A stretch of 64,000 nt of DNA from CAZMXP01 sp964570285 (GTDB taxonomy: Bacteria; Planctomycetota; PLA2): NCBI GenBank assembly GCA_964570285.1, contig CAZMXP010000023.1, forward strand, positions 1 through 64,000, in the 5' to 3' direction. Position numbers and translations under genes: made by a program. Of this stretch, positions 48,237 through 56,423 are shown piece after piece. The notes under the pieces are model-generated. The model was not told the DNA's origin. It was given only the letters and a program-made list of their open reading frames with translations, and did no database searches. Every line of letters begins with the position of its first letter. Positions within the stretch are counted from its first letter, which is position 1.

Positions 48237-50495
48237 CTACGAGGCGGCGTCGTTGCCGAAGATGCCCGCGTAGTCCATCGCCGCCGCCTTGTAGACGTGG
48301 CGGATCTTGAGCTGGATGCTGTCCTGCGTGAACAGCGAGCCGAACCGCTGGTCGTCGGCGACGAAGATCTCGGGGTCCTCGCGGCCGTTGAGGAAGGCCA
48401 TGCGGATGACCTCCGCCTCCATCGGGTCGGCCAGCAGGTACCAGTCGGTGCTGTTCGACGTGCCCCAGTCGATGATGGCCTCGGGCAGGGCGATCGCGAG
48501 GATGCGCCGCACCGCGTCGGGCACGTCCGTGCCCGTCACGCCGCCGGAGAGCTCCTTCGTGATGTAGGCGAACTGCTCCACCTTCCCGAAGGGGATCACG
48601 CAGTACTTCGGCCGGATGTTCTTCGCCTGGCCGCTGCCGCCCTTCAGCTGCATCATCAGCTTGATCGTGTTGATGTAGTTGGTCTTCCCGGTGGCGTCCG
48701 CCGACATCGCCAGCGTGCCCTCGTTCACGTCGCCGGTGCGGCTCTGGGACGTGAGCGACAGGCCGTCGGAGAGGTTCGGCTGCGTCGCGTCGCGGACGAT
48801 CGCGAAGACGTGGTCGTAGATCGTCTCCGCGGCGGCCCGCGAGAGCCGCGAGATCATCGTCTGGATCAGGCCGATGTCGTCGTTCAGCTGGTCCTCCCAG
48901 CTCCACGACTCGAGGCCGCCGCGCTTCGACAGCGCGATCGTCTCCTCGGTGTCGCCGGGGGTGGTCAGCGTCAGGTAGGGCGACTTCGCGGCGACGTCGG
49001 GCAGGAACCCGTACCAGCCGGGCTTGATGACGTGGTGCGTGCGGAAGTCGCCCAGCGGGACGACGCGCACGACCTTGCGCCAGTCCGCGACGAGCGGGTT
49101 CGCCTTGTAGTCCGCGAGCAGCGCGCGGGAGAGCGCGTCGGCGTAGACCTGGTTGAACGAGGTCGCGTCGATCGACTCGCGCAGCTTCCGGCGCGCGTCC
49201 ATGCCCGTGACGCGAGTGTCGAGGCCGAAGAACGCCTCGTTGAAGCGGTGCATCGAGAAGCCGATGTTGTCGGCGCCGCCCTTCGGGGCCTGGATGCGGC
49301 CGGGCGCGAACATGTGCGCCAGCACGTCCTTCGCGTTGTCGAGCGGCTCGCGGCCCGCCGTGATGCGCACGGGCGCGGCGCCCGCCACGATGCGGTCGAC
49401 GTAGTCCTGCTCGCCCTTCGCGATCTCGTCCGCCCTCGCGTCGTCGATGTCGTCGCGGCCCTTGTGCGCCGCGAGGACCCGCGCGACCGAGTCCTGGGGG
49501 AGTTTCCGGGCCGCGCACGCGTCCTTCAGCACGCGGGCCGACTCCCGGACGCGGGACTCGCGCAGCTGCTTCTCGAGCTCGCCGACCCGGGGATCGGCCG
49601 CCGCCGGCGCGACGGACTCCTTCACCGGCTCCTTCGCCGGCGCGGGGTCCGCCGTCGGCTCCGGGTCGCCGCCGCCGATCCCGAGCATCTTCTTCACGAA
49701 CTCCATCGCGCTCTCGAGCATCGCGACGAGCTTCGCGCCGTCGGTGTTCTGCAGCTGCGCGACGTCCTGGAGGATCAGCGAGCCCAGGCCGGCCGCATCC
49801 GCCGCGCCCATGTCGCCGCCCATCTCCTTGATGCGCTTGGCGATGTGCTTCGCGATCACCTTCTCGCCGTCGCTCGGCGAGAGGCCCTCGCACAGGCGCG
49901 GCATCTTCGCCTTGAGGAAGTCCAACACGGTCTTCACTGGTCCGGTCCTCCGTTCGGGTGGGGTGGAGCGCGAAGCGGCGATGCGGTGGCCGATCCGGCC
50001 GCCGGCCGCGGGGTGGCTCACGACGTCGATCGAGTGCACGTGCTCGAAGGCCACCGGCACGTTCGAGCCGCCGGGCATCACGCCTAGCGCGTCGATCGAC
50101 AGGCCGACCGAGTCGAGACGGCCGCCGGCCTCGAGCGCCTCGAGGTGGCGCTGCAGCCGGTCCGCCCACTCGTTGCCCTCGGGCAGCAGCACGAGGTTGG
50201 CGGCAAGCGCGTTCAGCGACTCGCTGAAGTGGACGTCCTCGTACCAGCCGACCTGGTTGAACAGCGCCGCTTCGACGAGCTGGTCGGCCTTCAGGTGGTC
50301 GTAGCCGGCGGGCTTGCCGTCGGCACCGACGAGCGTGAAGGCCTTCGCCGGGGCACGCTCGAACTGCGCGACGGAGGCACGGAGGAGCTGCGGCGTGTAG
50401 TAGTAGCCGTTGAGGCTCTTCCCGGCCTCGATGAGCACGACCGGCCACTTGCGGCCGGTACGCCCGCTCGCGAGGATGCGTCCGACGTGATGCAC
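48237..50495 (-). CDS. Prohead protease-scaffold-major capsid protein fusion
   Basis: A single 752-residue polyprotein. Residues 1-190 are a prohead protease with VGLSIDALGV near 150 (Ser) and EHVHSIDVVSHPAAGG near 172 (His). Residues 195-345 are helical and charged like a scaffold (EKQLRESRVRESARVLKDAC). Residues 350-752 are an HK97-fold-type coat: IDATSFNQVYADALSRALL, KPGWYGFLPDVA, LMMQLKGGSGQAKNIRPKYC (quoted within length) and ADPMEAEVIRMAFLNG. Self-cleavage would release capsid during maturation. Most phages encode these as two or three genes. Confidence 0.82.
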   Translation of the reverse strand: MHHVGRILASGRTGRKWPVVLIEAGKSLNGYYYTPQLLRASVAQFERAPAKAFTLVGADGKPAGYDHLKADQLVEAALFNQVGWYEDVHFSESLNALAANLVLLPEGNEWADRLQRHLEALEAGGRLDSVGLSIDALGVMPGGSNVPVAFEHVHSIDVVSHPAAGGRIGHRIAASRSTPPERRTGPVKTVLDFLKAKMPRLCEGLSPSDGEKVIAKHIAKRIKEMGGDMGAADAAGLGSLILQDVAQLQNTDGAKLVAMLESAMEFVKKMLGIGGGDPEPTADPAPAKEPVKESVAPAAADPRVGELEKQLRESRVRESARVLKDACAARKLPQDSVARVLAAHKGRDDIDDARADEIAKGEQDYVDRIVAGAAPVRITAGREPLDNAKDVLAHMFAPGRIQAPKGGADNIGFSMHRFNEAFFGLDTRVTGMDARRKLRESIDATSFNQVYADALSRALLADYKANPLVADWRKVVRVVPLGDFRTHHVIKPGWYGFLPDVAAKSPYLTLTTPGDTEETIALSKRGGLESWSWEDQLNDDIGLIQTMISRLSRAAAETIYDHVFAIVRDATQPNLSDGLSLTSQSRTGDVNEGTLAMSADATGKTNYINTIKLMMQLKGGSGQAKNIRPKYCVIPFGKVEQFAYITKELSGGVTGTDVPDAVRRILAIALPEAIIDWGTSNSTDWYLLADPMEAEVIRMAFLNGREDPEIFVADDQRFGSLFTQDSIQLKIRHVYKAAAMDYAGIFGNDAAS

Positions 50496-50544
50496 TCACG
50501 CGCGAAGCTCGCGGGATGGGGGAGCTACGCAAGAGCGCCGCGAT

Positions 50545-51429
50545 TCACGCAGCCGACAGCGCCGCCCGTTTGGCTGCCCGCGCCCGCTCCCGGTCCCGCT
50601 CGATGTAGGGCTGCCGCGCCTTCTCCCGGGGCACGTACAGCACCGTGCAGCGGCAGTTCACGGCCTGGGCCGCCCCGAGCGAAGGGTCCAGCGGGGCGTT
50701 CGCGGGCTCCCCGGCGCCCCCGGGGGGCGTCGACGCGGTAGCGCCGCCGCCCACGTCGAAGTTCTGCCAGAGCTCGCGCTCCTGCCCGTCGATCGCGGCG
50801 TGGTCCTCGCGGGTGCGCGAGTCGTCGGTAGCGCTCCAGACCTTGATGATGTCCAGGTCGACGTCGAGCTCGACGAGCTGCTCGTCGGCGGCCGCCTGCG
50901 CCTGGGTGTACGCCTGCGCCGTCTCGGTACGGAGAATGCGCTCGATCCGGCCCTCCGTGACGTCGCCCTCGAACGCCTTGGCGATCTCGCGCTGGAACCC
51001 GCGGACGTCCAGCGCGCCGGCGACGGCACGCTGTGCCGCCGAGGCGATCTTCGTCCGCACCTCCTGCACGACGCCGGCGACCTGCACCGCGGCGAAGTCC
51101 TGGACGAACTGGAGCGCGCGCGCATCGACCCCGATCGCGGGGAACCGCGCCACGAGCTTCTGCACCTTGGCGGCCGTGTCGGCGACGCCCTTCCGCGCCG
51201 AGGCCTCCGCCGCGCCGTCGACGAGCCCGCCGAGGTCCGAATCGAGCCGCTTCAGCGCCGCGTCGATGGCCGCGGCCTTCTCGCGCGCGAGGAAACGGTC
51301 GTAGTCGCTCGGCGCAACGCCCGGCGGCGGTTCCGCAAGCAGCAGTTCCAGCAGTTCGGACTTCGTTCGCGCGAGCAGGGCCTTCGTCGCCGCGATCGAC
51401 GAGCGCGCGAGTCCCTTCGGGTAGGGCAT
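50545..51429 (-). CDS. Phage minor head protein (Mu F / SPP1 gp7-like)
   Basis: A 294-residue protein. The N-terminal half is long helix (ARTKSELLELLLAE, AAAIDAALKRLDSD). The C-terminal half has the family signature: RTETAQAYTQAQAAADEQL, WSATDDSRTREDHAAIDGQ and the closing NCRCTVLYVP. These proteins bind the portal inside the head and assist assembly. The gene precedes the protease-capsid gene, the usual order. Confidence 0.85.
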   Translation of the reverse strand: MPYPKGLARSSIAATKALLARTKSELLELLLAEPPPGVAPSDYDRFLAREKAAAIDAALKRLDSDLGGLVDGAAEASARKGVADTAAKVQKLVARFPAIGVDARALQFVQDFAAVQVAGVVQEVRTKIASAAQRAVAGALDVRGFQREIAKAFEGDVTEGRIERILRTETAQAYTQAQAAADEQLVELDVDLDIIKVWSATDDSRTREDHAAIDGQERELWQNFDVGGGATASTPPGGAGEPANAPLDPSLGAAQAVNCRCTVLYVPREKARQPYIERDRERARAAKRAALSAA

Positions 51430-51866
51430 CAGCTCGCCGCGCTCGGCTTGGGCCGCACGTCGAGGCGACCGACGAGGACCAGCTTCGCGTCGGCGACCGT
51501 GGGCGCGGTGTCCTGGTACTCGACCTCGAAGTCCAGCAGGCCGGCCGCCCATCCCGACGTCGTCGCCGAGGCAACGTAGAACTCGAACGCGTCCTTCGCG
51601 AGGCTCTCCGCGGAACCCTGCGTCGTCAGCGCCTTCGCGCCCTCCCCGGAGACGGAGGTGTCGCGCGTGACGTCGGTCGTCCCATCGGCCTTGTTGACGC
51701 GCAGGATGCCCTTGATCGTCGAGGCGTTCACCTCGACGCCGGCGCCGTACGGCTTCGCCGCCGTCCGCACCCCGTCGCGCACCTCGGCGCGCAGCTTGAA
51801 GCTCTCGCCCTTGTGGACGACGATGGGCTCCTCGAGGATGCGCGGGCAGGTCAGTCGTGCCGGCAT
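51429..51866 (-). CDS. Phage structural protein of unknown family
   Basis: A 145-residue beta-rich protein (CPRILEEPIVVHKGESFKLR at the start, GLLDFEVEYQDTAPTVADAK near the end). The layout resembles small immunoglobulin-like virion domains. TGATG links it to the gene below. No family named with confidence. Confidence 0.55.
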   Translation of the reverse strand: MPARLTCPRILEEPIVVHKGESFKLRAEVRDGVRTAAKPYGAGVEVNASTIKGILRVNKADGTTDVTRDTSVSGEGAKALTTQGSAESLAKDAFEFYVASATTSGWAAGLLDFEVEYQDTAPTVADAKLVLVGRLDVRPKPSAAS

Positions 51867-52039
51867 CAGAGCACCCCTTCGGCCGTGTGTGTGGAGAAGA
51901 CGGCGGCCTCCTCGTGCCGCACGGCCACGATCGCCTCGCGCGAGTCGATGGTCGTCAGCACCGCGGCGACCGGGCGCGTCAACCCGCCCACGAAGGCCTG
52001 CTCGCCGAACTTGAAGAAGAAGAACAGCGGCGGGCCCAT
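51866..52039 (-). CDS. 57-residue structural-region protein
   Basis: A short frame with TGATG-type overlaps on both sides, starting MGPPLFFFFKFGEQAFVGG. Four successive phenylalanines at the start are unusual. Strands and a helix follow (VAAVLTTIDSREAIVAV). Real translation is supported by codon bias and overlaps; function unknown. Confidence 0.55.
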   Translation of the reverse strand: MGPPLFFFFKFGEQAFVGGLTRPVAAVLTTIDSREAIVAVRHEEAAVFSTHTAEGVL

Positions 52040-53550
52040 TACTTGTACCCGCAGCTCACCACGATCTCGTTCGCGGCCACCGCGCCGGTGTCGCTGTCGG
52101 CGGCCCCGGTCGTCAGCGCGAAGGCGATGCCAGTCGTGAACTCAGCCCCCGCGCCGAAGTTGATCGTCAGGCCCGCGCCCGCGGTGTTGCCGGGGATCGG
52201 GAACACCTGCACCGGCGTGTCGGTGCCGACGGTGGGGGCGCTCGCCTTGTTGTAGAACTTCAGGTAGCGCACGGCGGCGTTGGTGTTGATGACCGTGACG
52301 TAGCCGAGCTGGCCCGCGCCGCCCTTGAGGCTCGTGGCGTTGGTGCTCGCGGCGGAGTTGAGCTTGTAGGGCGTCCAGCCGCCGCTCGCCTTGACGCCGC
52401 TGGCGGTCCACAGCAGGCCGCCGTCGACCTGCAGCGGTTCGTAGTCGCCGTCGGTGCCGCTGAGGTTCGCGGGCGTCGCCTTGCGGACGGCGAGCGCCTG
52501 GACTCCGGGGTCCGTGCCCTGGTGCGCGGAGTCCTCGGCCAGCACGAGGTTGTCGATGAGTTGCAGCGCGGTCAGCGCCGCGCCATCGACCTGCACGGCG
52601 AAGGTGCCCGCGTTGGTGACCGCGTGCGAGGGAATCGACGCGACCGAGATCGGGATCGCCGTCCCGCTCGCCACGCCTTCGACCTTGAGCGCGCCCTGCG
52701 CCCCGAGCGCGGCGGGGAGCCCGCCCGCCAGCAACGTGATGATGGTCGACTGGTTGGCAGCGGTGGCGGCGCCCGACGGCAGCGGGAGGCTGGCCGCGCT
52801 GACCGCCACCGTGCCCGTGATCGGGATTCCTGTCGACGCGATGAACCGCAGCTTCGCGCTGATGCTCCCGGTCGCGCTCGCCGCGTCGGCATTGGCCCCG
52901 AAGGGGTCCGCCGGGACGCTCGTCACGTCCACGTCGCCGATGTCCACGCCCGAGTTCGCGGCCAGCTTGCCGATCGCGTTCGTGCCCGCGGGCAGCGCCC
53001 CGACGATATCGACCTGCAGCTCCGTTCCGCCGACCGTGTTGTCGAGCAGTTCCACCGCGGTCTTGATCGCGTCGAGCGCGGTCTGCGCCGTGTCCTGCTT
53101 CGCGCTCGTCGCGGCACCGGAGGGAAGCGGCAGCGAGGCCGCCGACACCGGCACCGCGACGCCCGAGGCCACTCCCTCGATCTTCAGCCCGCCGTTCGCC
53201 GCGAGCGCCGCAGGGAGGCCGCCGGCGAGCAGCGTGATGAGCGAGTCCTGTTTCGCGCTCGTCGCCGCGCCGCCCGGAAGGGGCAACGACGCCGCGCTCA
53301 CCGGCAGCGTCGTGATCGCCGCCGTCCCGTCGCTCAGCCGCACGAACACCGGCGTGCCGACCGGGGCGTCGACCGTCAGCGTCCCGCCCGCGTCCCCGAC
53401 GGGCAGCGGGTTCGACGCGCTCACGTCGACGAACGAGTTCTCCGCGCCCCACCCGCACTTCATCCGCGCGAACGAGGTGCCGCCGATCGTGTCGATGCCC
53501 CACGCGATTCCGCCGCTGCCAACATCGCTTACGCCGGTCGCGTAGCTCAC
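52039..53550 (-). CDS. Repeat-containing virion protein, probable head or tail fibre
   Basis: A 503-residue protein containing three copies of a unit of roughly 50-120 residues. Each has SAASLPLPSGAATSAKQD-type sequence followed by LITLLAGGLPAAL and LKIEGVASG (near residues 85, 135 and 260). The repeats are Ala/Ser/Gly/Leu-rich, as in trimeric fibres. The C-terminal third (350-503) is a different, beta-rich domain (YLKFYNKASAPTVG, GNTAGAGLTINFGAG). It lies among head genes, so a head fibre is possible. Confidence 0.65.
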   Translation of the reverse strand: MSYATGVSDVGSGGIAWGIDTIGGTSFARMKCGWGAENSFVDVSASNPLPVGDAGGTLTVDAPVGTPVFVRLSDGTAAITTLPVSAASLPLPGGAATSAKQDSLITLLAGGLPAALAANGGLKIEGVASGVAVPVSAASLPLPSGAATSAKQDTAQTALDAIKTAVELLDNTVGGTELQVDIVGALPAGTNAIGKLAANSGVDIGDVDVTSVPADPFGANADAASATGSISAKLRFIASTGIPITGTVAVSAASLPLPSGAATAANQSTIITLLAGGLPAALGAQGALKVEGVASGTAIPISVASIPSHAVTNAGTFAVQVDGAALTALQLIDNLVLAEDSAHQGTDPGVQALAVRKATPANLSGTDGDYEPLQVDGGLLWTASGVKASGGWTPYKLNSAASTNATSLKGGAGQLGYVTVINTNAAVRYLKFYNKASAPTVGTDTPVQVFPIPGNTAGAGLTINFGAGAEFTTGIAFALTTGAADSDTGAVAANEIVVSCGYK

Positions 53551-53792
53551 GCCTTGGACTCCTGCCCGAGCATGAGGTTGATCTCGCCGACCGCGGCCGA
53601 GCGCGCCGCGCGCATCTGCCGAAGCGACTCGCGCTCGCGCCGCAGCGCGCGGATCTGCGACTCGACCACGGCAAGGCGCTCGCCCTCGGCGCGATTCGCC
53701 TCGATATGCTCGGACCGGCGCGCGAGAAGCGCCGACGACCGCGCGGACGCCTGCGCGCCGTTGGCTTCGGAGACACGGTTCTTTTCCGACAT
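53547..53792 (-). CDS. 81-residue coiled-coil protein
   Basis: Almost completely helical and Arg/Glu-rich (LARRSEHIEANRAEGERLAV, IRALRRERESLRQM). It overlaps the repeat protein gene by ATGA-type spacing. It may trimerise with, or fold, the neighbouring fibre. Unrecognised. Confidence 0.55.
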   Translation of the reverse strand: MSEKNRVSEANGAQASARSSALLARRSEHIEANRAEGERLAVVESQIRALRRERESLRQMRAARSAAVGEINLMLGQESKA

Positions 53793-53799
53793 GAGACTC

Positions 53800-54414
53800 C
53801 TAACCCGCCCCGAGCATGGCGAGGCGCGACTGCGCCGTCGCCGCGCCGGCGGACTGCGCGATGTTGATGTGCGTGATGTGCGAGTTCCCGCCGCCGCCGG
53901 CGCCGCGCCCGATGTAGATCCTCAGGTCCGTCCCCGAGGTCGTGTGCGTCTTCGCGTTGTTCGACGCGATCCACTGGCTCTCCGTCAGCGCGTTCTCGCC
54001 GCCGGTGCCCATGTCCCAGTACTTCGCCGCGTCGATGTCCGTCTCGGTGCTGAACGTGTGGAACGCCGTCGAGCCCTCCCGCAGCGAGTGCTCGTGCGCC
54101 ACGTCGGAGTAGTCCGTATCCCCGAACGCCCCGCGGAAGACGTGCTCGCCCGCGGCCTCCAGCGTCACGCGGAAGATCGCCTCGCCGCTGCCGTTGCCCC
54201 AGTAGTGCTGGCCCCGGAAGCGAGGGTCCGTGCCGCCGCGGTCGCGCGTGCCGCTCGGGTGCTTCCCCACAGCGTACCCGCACTCGAGCGTCACCCCGCC
54301 GACCGTGAGGTTCGTCGGGAACTCGATGTCGCCGACGAACGCCTGGTTCGTGCCGTCGGTCGCATGGCCGACCGTCTCGCGGAAGTTGAGCCCGACCGCG
54401 TTGGCCCACGCCAT
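53800..54414 (-). CDS. Virion protein with Gly/His-rich beta structure
   Basis: A 204-residue beta-rich protein with GKHPSGTRDRGGTDPRFRG, QHYWGNGSGEAIFRVTLEA and a Gly-rich turn IGRGAGGGGNSHITHINIA near its end. ATG overlaps the stop of the gene above. Unrecognised; likely structural by position. Confidence 0.55.
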   Translation of the reverse strand: MAWANAVGLNFRETVGHATDGTNQAFVGDIEFPTNLTVGGVTLECGYAVGKHPSGTRDRGGTDPRFRGQHYWGNGSGEAIFRVTLEAAGEHVFRGAFGDTDYSDVAHEHSLREGSTAFHTFSTETDIDAAKYWDMGTGGENALTESQWIASNNAKTHTTSGTDLRIYIGRGAGGGGNSHITHINIAQSAGAATAQSRLAMLGAG

Positions 54415-54881
54415 CAGGTCGGCTCCCCGTCGAAGAGAGGCAGCCGCGTCCGCTCGTCGGCGCGGATCTCGTTCATGCGCGCATGGATCTTCGAGGTCGC
54501 CAGCGGCGACGCCGCCGCCGCGAGAAGCGCCGCGCGGCACTGCGCGACCGTCGCCTTCGGCGCGTTCGCAAGCCCGTCGAGGATCGTCTTGAACTCCGAT
54601 ACGTCGTCGGCGATGTCCTGCGCCGCGAGCCCGCCCTCCTGCGCCGCTCGCGCGAGAAGCGCGCGCTTCGCCGGGTCGCGCATCGGCTCGCCGACGTAGC
54701 CGACCGTCTTCCGCCGGACGTTCACGCACGACGCGATCGCCGACTGCCACTTCGACAGGCCCCAGCCCTCGGAGTCGCCGGTGACGACGAGCTTCGCGCA
54801 CCCCTCGCGCAGCGAGTCGCGCTGCTGGCCGAGCACGGCGAGGACCTCGCGGAAGAGGGCGCGGTCGGCGTGGACTCCCAT
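54414..54881 (-). CDS. Phage protein between portal and head genes, unknown family
   Basis: A 155-residue helical protein (ADRALFREVLAVLGQQRDSL at the start). It contains KWQSAIASCVNVRRKTVGYV and LLARAAQEGGLAAQDIADDV. It overlaps the portal stop by ATGA. Could be a head-completion or assembly factor. Confidence 0.5.
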   Translation of the reverse strand: MGVHADRALFREVLAVLGQQRDSLREGCAKLVVTGDSEGWGLSKWQSAIASCVNVRRKTVGYVGEPMRDPAKRALLARAAQEGGLAAQDIADDVSEFKTILDGLANAPKATVAQCRAALLAAAASPLATSKIHARMNEIRADERTRLPLFDGEPT

Positions 54882-56410
54882 CAGCGCCTCCTGTGGCCGG
54901 GCAACACCTTCCGCACGGCCTCGCGCAGGTCCGACGGCATCCGGTTCAGGACGTCCTCGATCCTGCCGACCCCGCCCGGCGCCGGAGGCTCGTCCTCGAG
55001 CGAGGCCTCGAACATCGTCTGCCCCGCGACCGCCTGCCGGAACATCGCCTGCGCCTCCGCCTCATGCAGCAGCCCCGACTGCACCGAGGAAACGAGCAGC
55101 GACTGGAGCTGCTGGAGCGTACCGATCTCGCGCTGCGTGTCCCGCGTGGCGATCGACGCCATCACGACCGAGAACCCCTCCGGGGCGCCCGCGCGGATCC
55201 GCCCCGAGGCCTTCCCGAGCCACACCAGGTACGAGACGAGGTCGGTCACGAGCCCCTGGAGCCTCGCCTGCAGGCCCACGAGCATCCGGTGGATCGGCGA
55301 GCCCTGCTCGATCGCGCTCGCGCGGTTCGTCTCGCCCGACGACGCGAACCACATCCGCGGGAACCCCTCCGACCCGAGCACGAACTCGAGCGTCATGTCG
55401 AAGAGCGCCTTCTGGTCGAGGATCTTGAGGTCGGGGGCGAAGACGTCGAGCTTGAACGCCCGCTCCTTGCTCGCGAGGAAGAACGACCCGGGCTCCGCCT
55501 CCGTCGCGAACGTCTTCGCGCTCTCCTCGAACTCCTCGTCGCGCTCGTCGTCGCCCGTCGCCTGGTACTCGCCCGTCAGCCAGAAGCGGTTCAGATAGTC
55601 GGCCTTGCGCGCGTTCGCGTCGACGACGTCGTCGACGAGTTCCGCCTTCTCGACGATGCGCTTCAGCCGCGGCGTCCCGCGCCCCGCGAGGCGCGCCACC
55701 GACCAGTAGCAGATCGCCGTCATCATCCCCGTCGCGACCGCCTCGCCGTCGCGCATCTCGACGTCCTGCGCCGGGAGCACGCCGGGGCGCGCCACGGGGA
55801 ACCACTGCCGCAGGCCGGGCGAGATCTCGATCTCGATCTCGACGAGGTCGTCGGGGTCCGCGCGCGCGAACCGCAGCCTGCGGATCTGGTCGACCTCGAA
55901 CCGGCCGAGGCGCACGAGGCCCGTCGGCACCGGGATCTCGCCGATCGTCCCGCGGCGCTGCGTCTCGACCGCGAGCAGGTACTCGCCCTCGTTCAGCGTG
56001 TCGCGCCAGCGGTCCTCGAGACCCTCGTCCCAGCGGTTGCGCCGGTCCCCGAGCACGCCGCGCACGTAGGCCTCGACCTCGGCGTCCTCGAACCCCGTCA
56101 GCTCGACGCCGTCGCCGAGGGTGTGGTCGACGAGCTTGTCGAGGATCGACCCGTAGACCCCGTTGCGCTTGTTGTTCCGCCGGGCGAACGACAGCGCCCT
56201 GCGGCGCTCCCCGTCGGTCAGGCCGCGTTCCGAGGAGCCGGAGGCCGCGGGGTCGAAGTCCCCGGAGTCGCGCAGCCAGTCCTGGTGGCGCGAGTCCACC
56301 GAGGCCGCGTGGCGCGCCAGCGCCGCCTTGCGGGGGCGGCGGGGCGCCCGGGAAAGTCCGAAGTCGAGCTGTCGCGCGCGCCGGCGGGCCATGCACGCGA
56401 GGATGCGCAC
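54881..56410 (-). CDS. Portal protein
   Basis: A 509-residue protein of the lambda-like portal group. The N-terminal part has ARRNNKRNGVYGSILDKLVD (portal start pattern), the middle FEVDQIRRLRFARADPDDLV, a stem region with RMLVGLQARLQGLVTDLVSY and a C-terminal GLLHEAEAQAMFRQAVAG. Twelve copies would form the DNA gate at the head vertex. Start is GTG at 56410, or ATG six codons later. It follows the large terminase by 13 bases. Confidence 0.82.
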   Translation of the reverse strand: MRILACMARRRARQLDFGLSRAPRRPRKAALARHAASVDSRHQDWLRDSGDFDPAASGSSERGLTDGERRRALSFARRNNKRNGVYGSILDKLVDHTLGDGVELTGFEDAEVEAYVRGVLGDRRNRWDEGLEDRWRDTLNEGEYLLAVETQRRGTIGEIPVPTGLVRLGRFEVDQIRRLRFARADPDDLVEIEIEISPGLRQWFPVARPGVLPAQDVEMRDGEAVATGMMTAICYWSVARLAGRGTPRLKRIVEKAELVDDVVDANARKADYLNRFWLTGEYQATGDDERDEEFEESAKTFATEAEPGSFFLASKERAFKLDVFAPDLKILDQKALFDMTLEFVLGSEGFPRMWFASSGETNRASAIEQGSPIHRMLVGLQARLQGLVTDLVSYLVWLGKASGRIRAGAPEGFSVVMASIATRDTQREIGTLQQLQSLLVSSVQSGLLHEAEAQAMFRQAVAGQTMFEASLEDEPPAPGGVGRIEDVLNRMPSDLREAVRKVLPGHRRR

Positions 56411-56423
56411 CCCCGCGCGCTAC

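Noticed and set aside
52200..53300. Regular DNA repeats that might be a CRISPR array
   Set aside because: They are in-frame protein repeats of unequal spacing, not short identical repeats with unique spacers. No cas gene is present.
36593..54414. Diversity-generating retroelement near the tail proteins
   Set aside because: No reverse transcriptase gene and no template/variable repeat pair were seen.
52522..54699. Forward frame of 725 codons over the repeat protein
   Set aside because: Arg-rich shadow product; the reverse frame has clear protein repeats.
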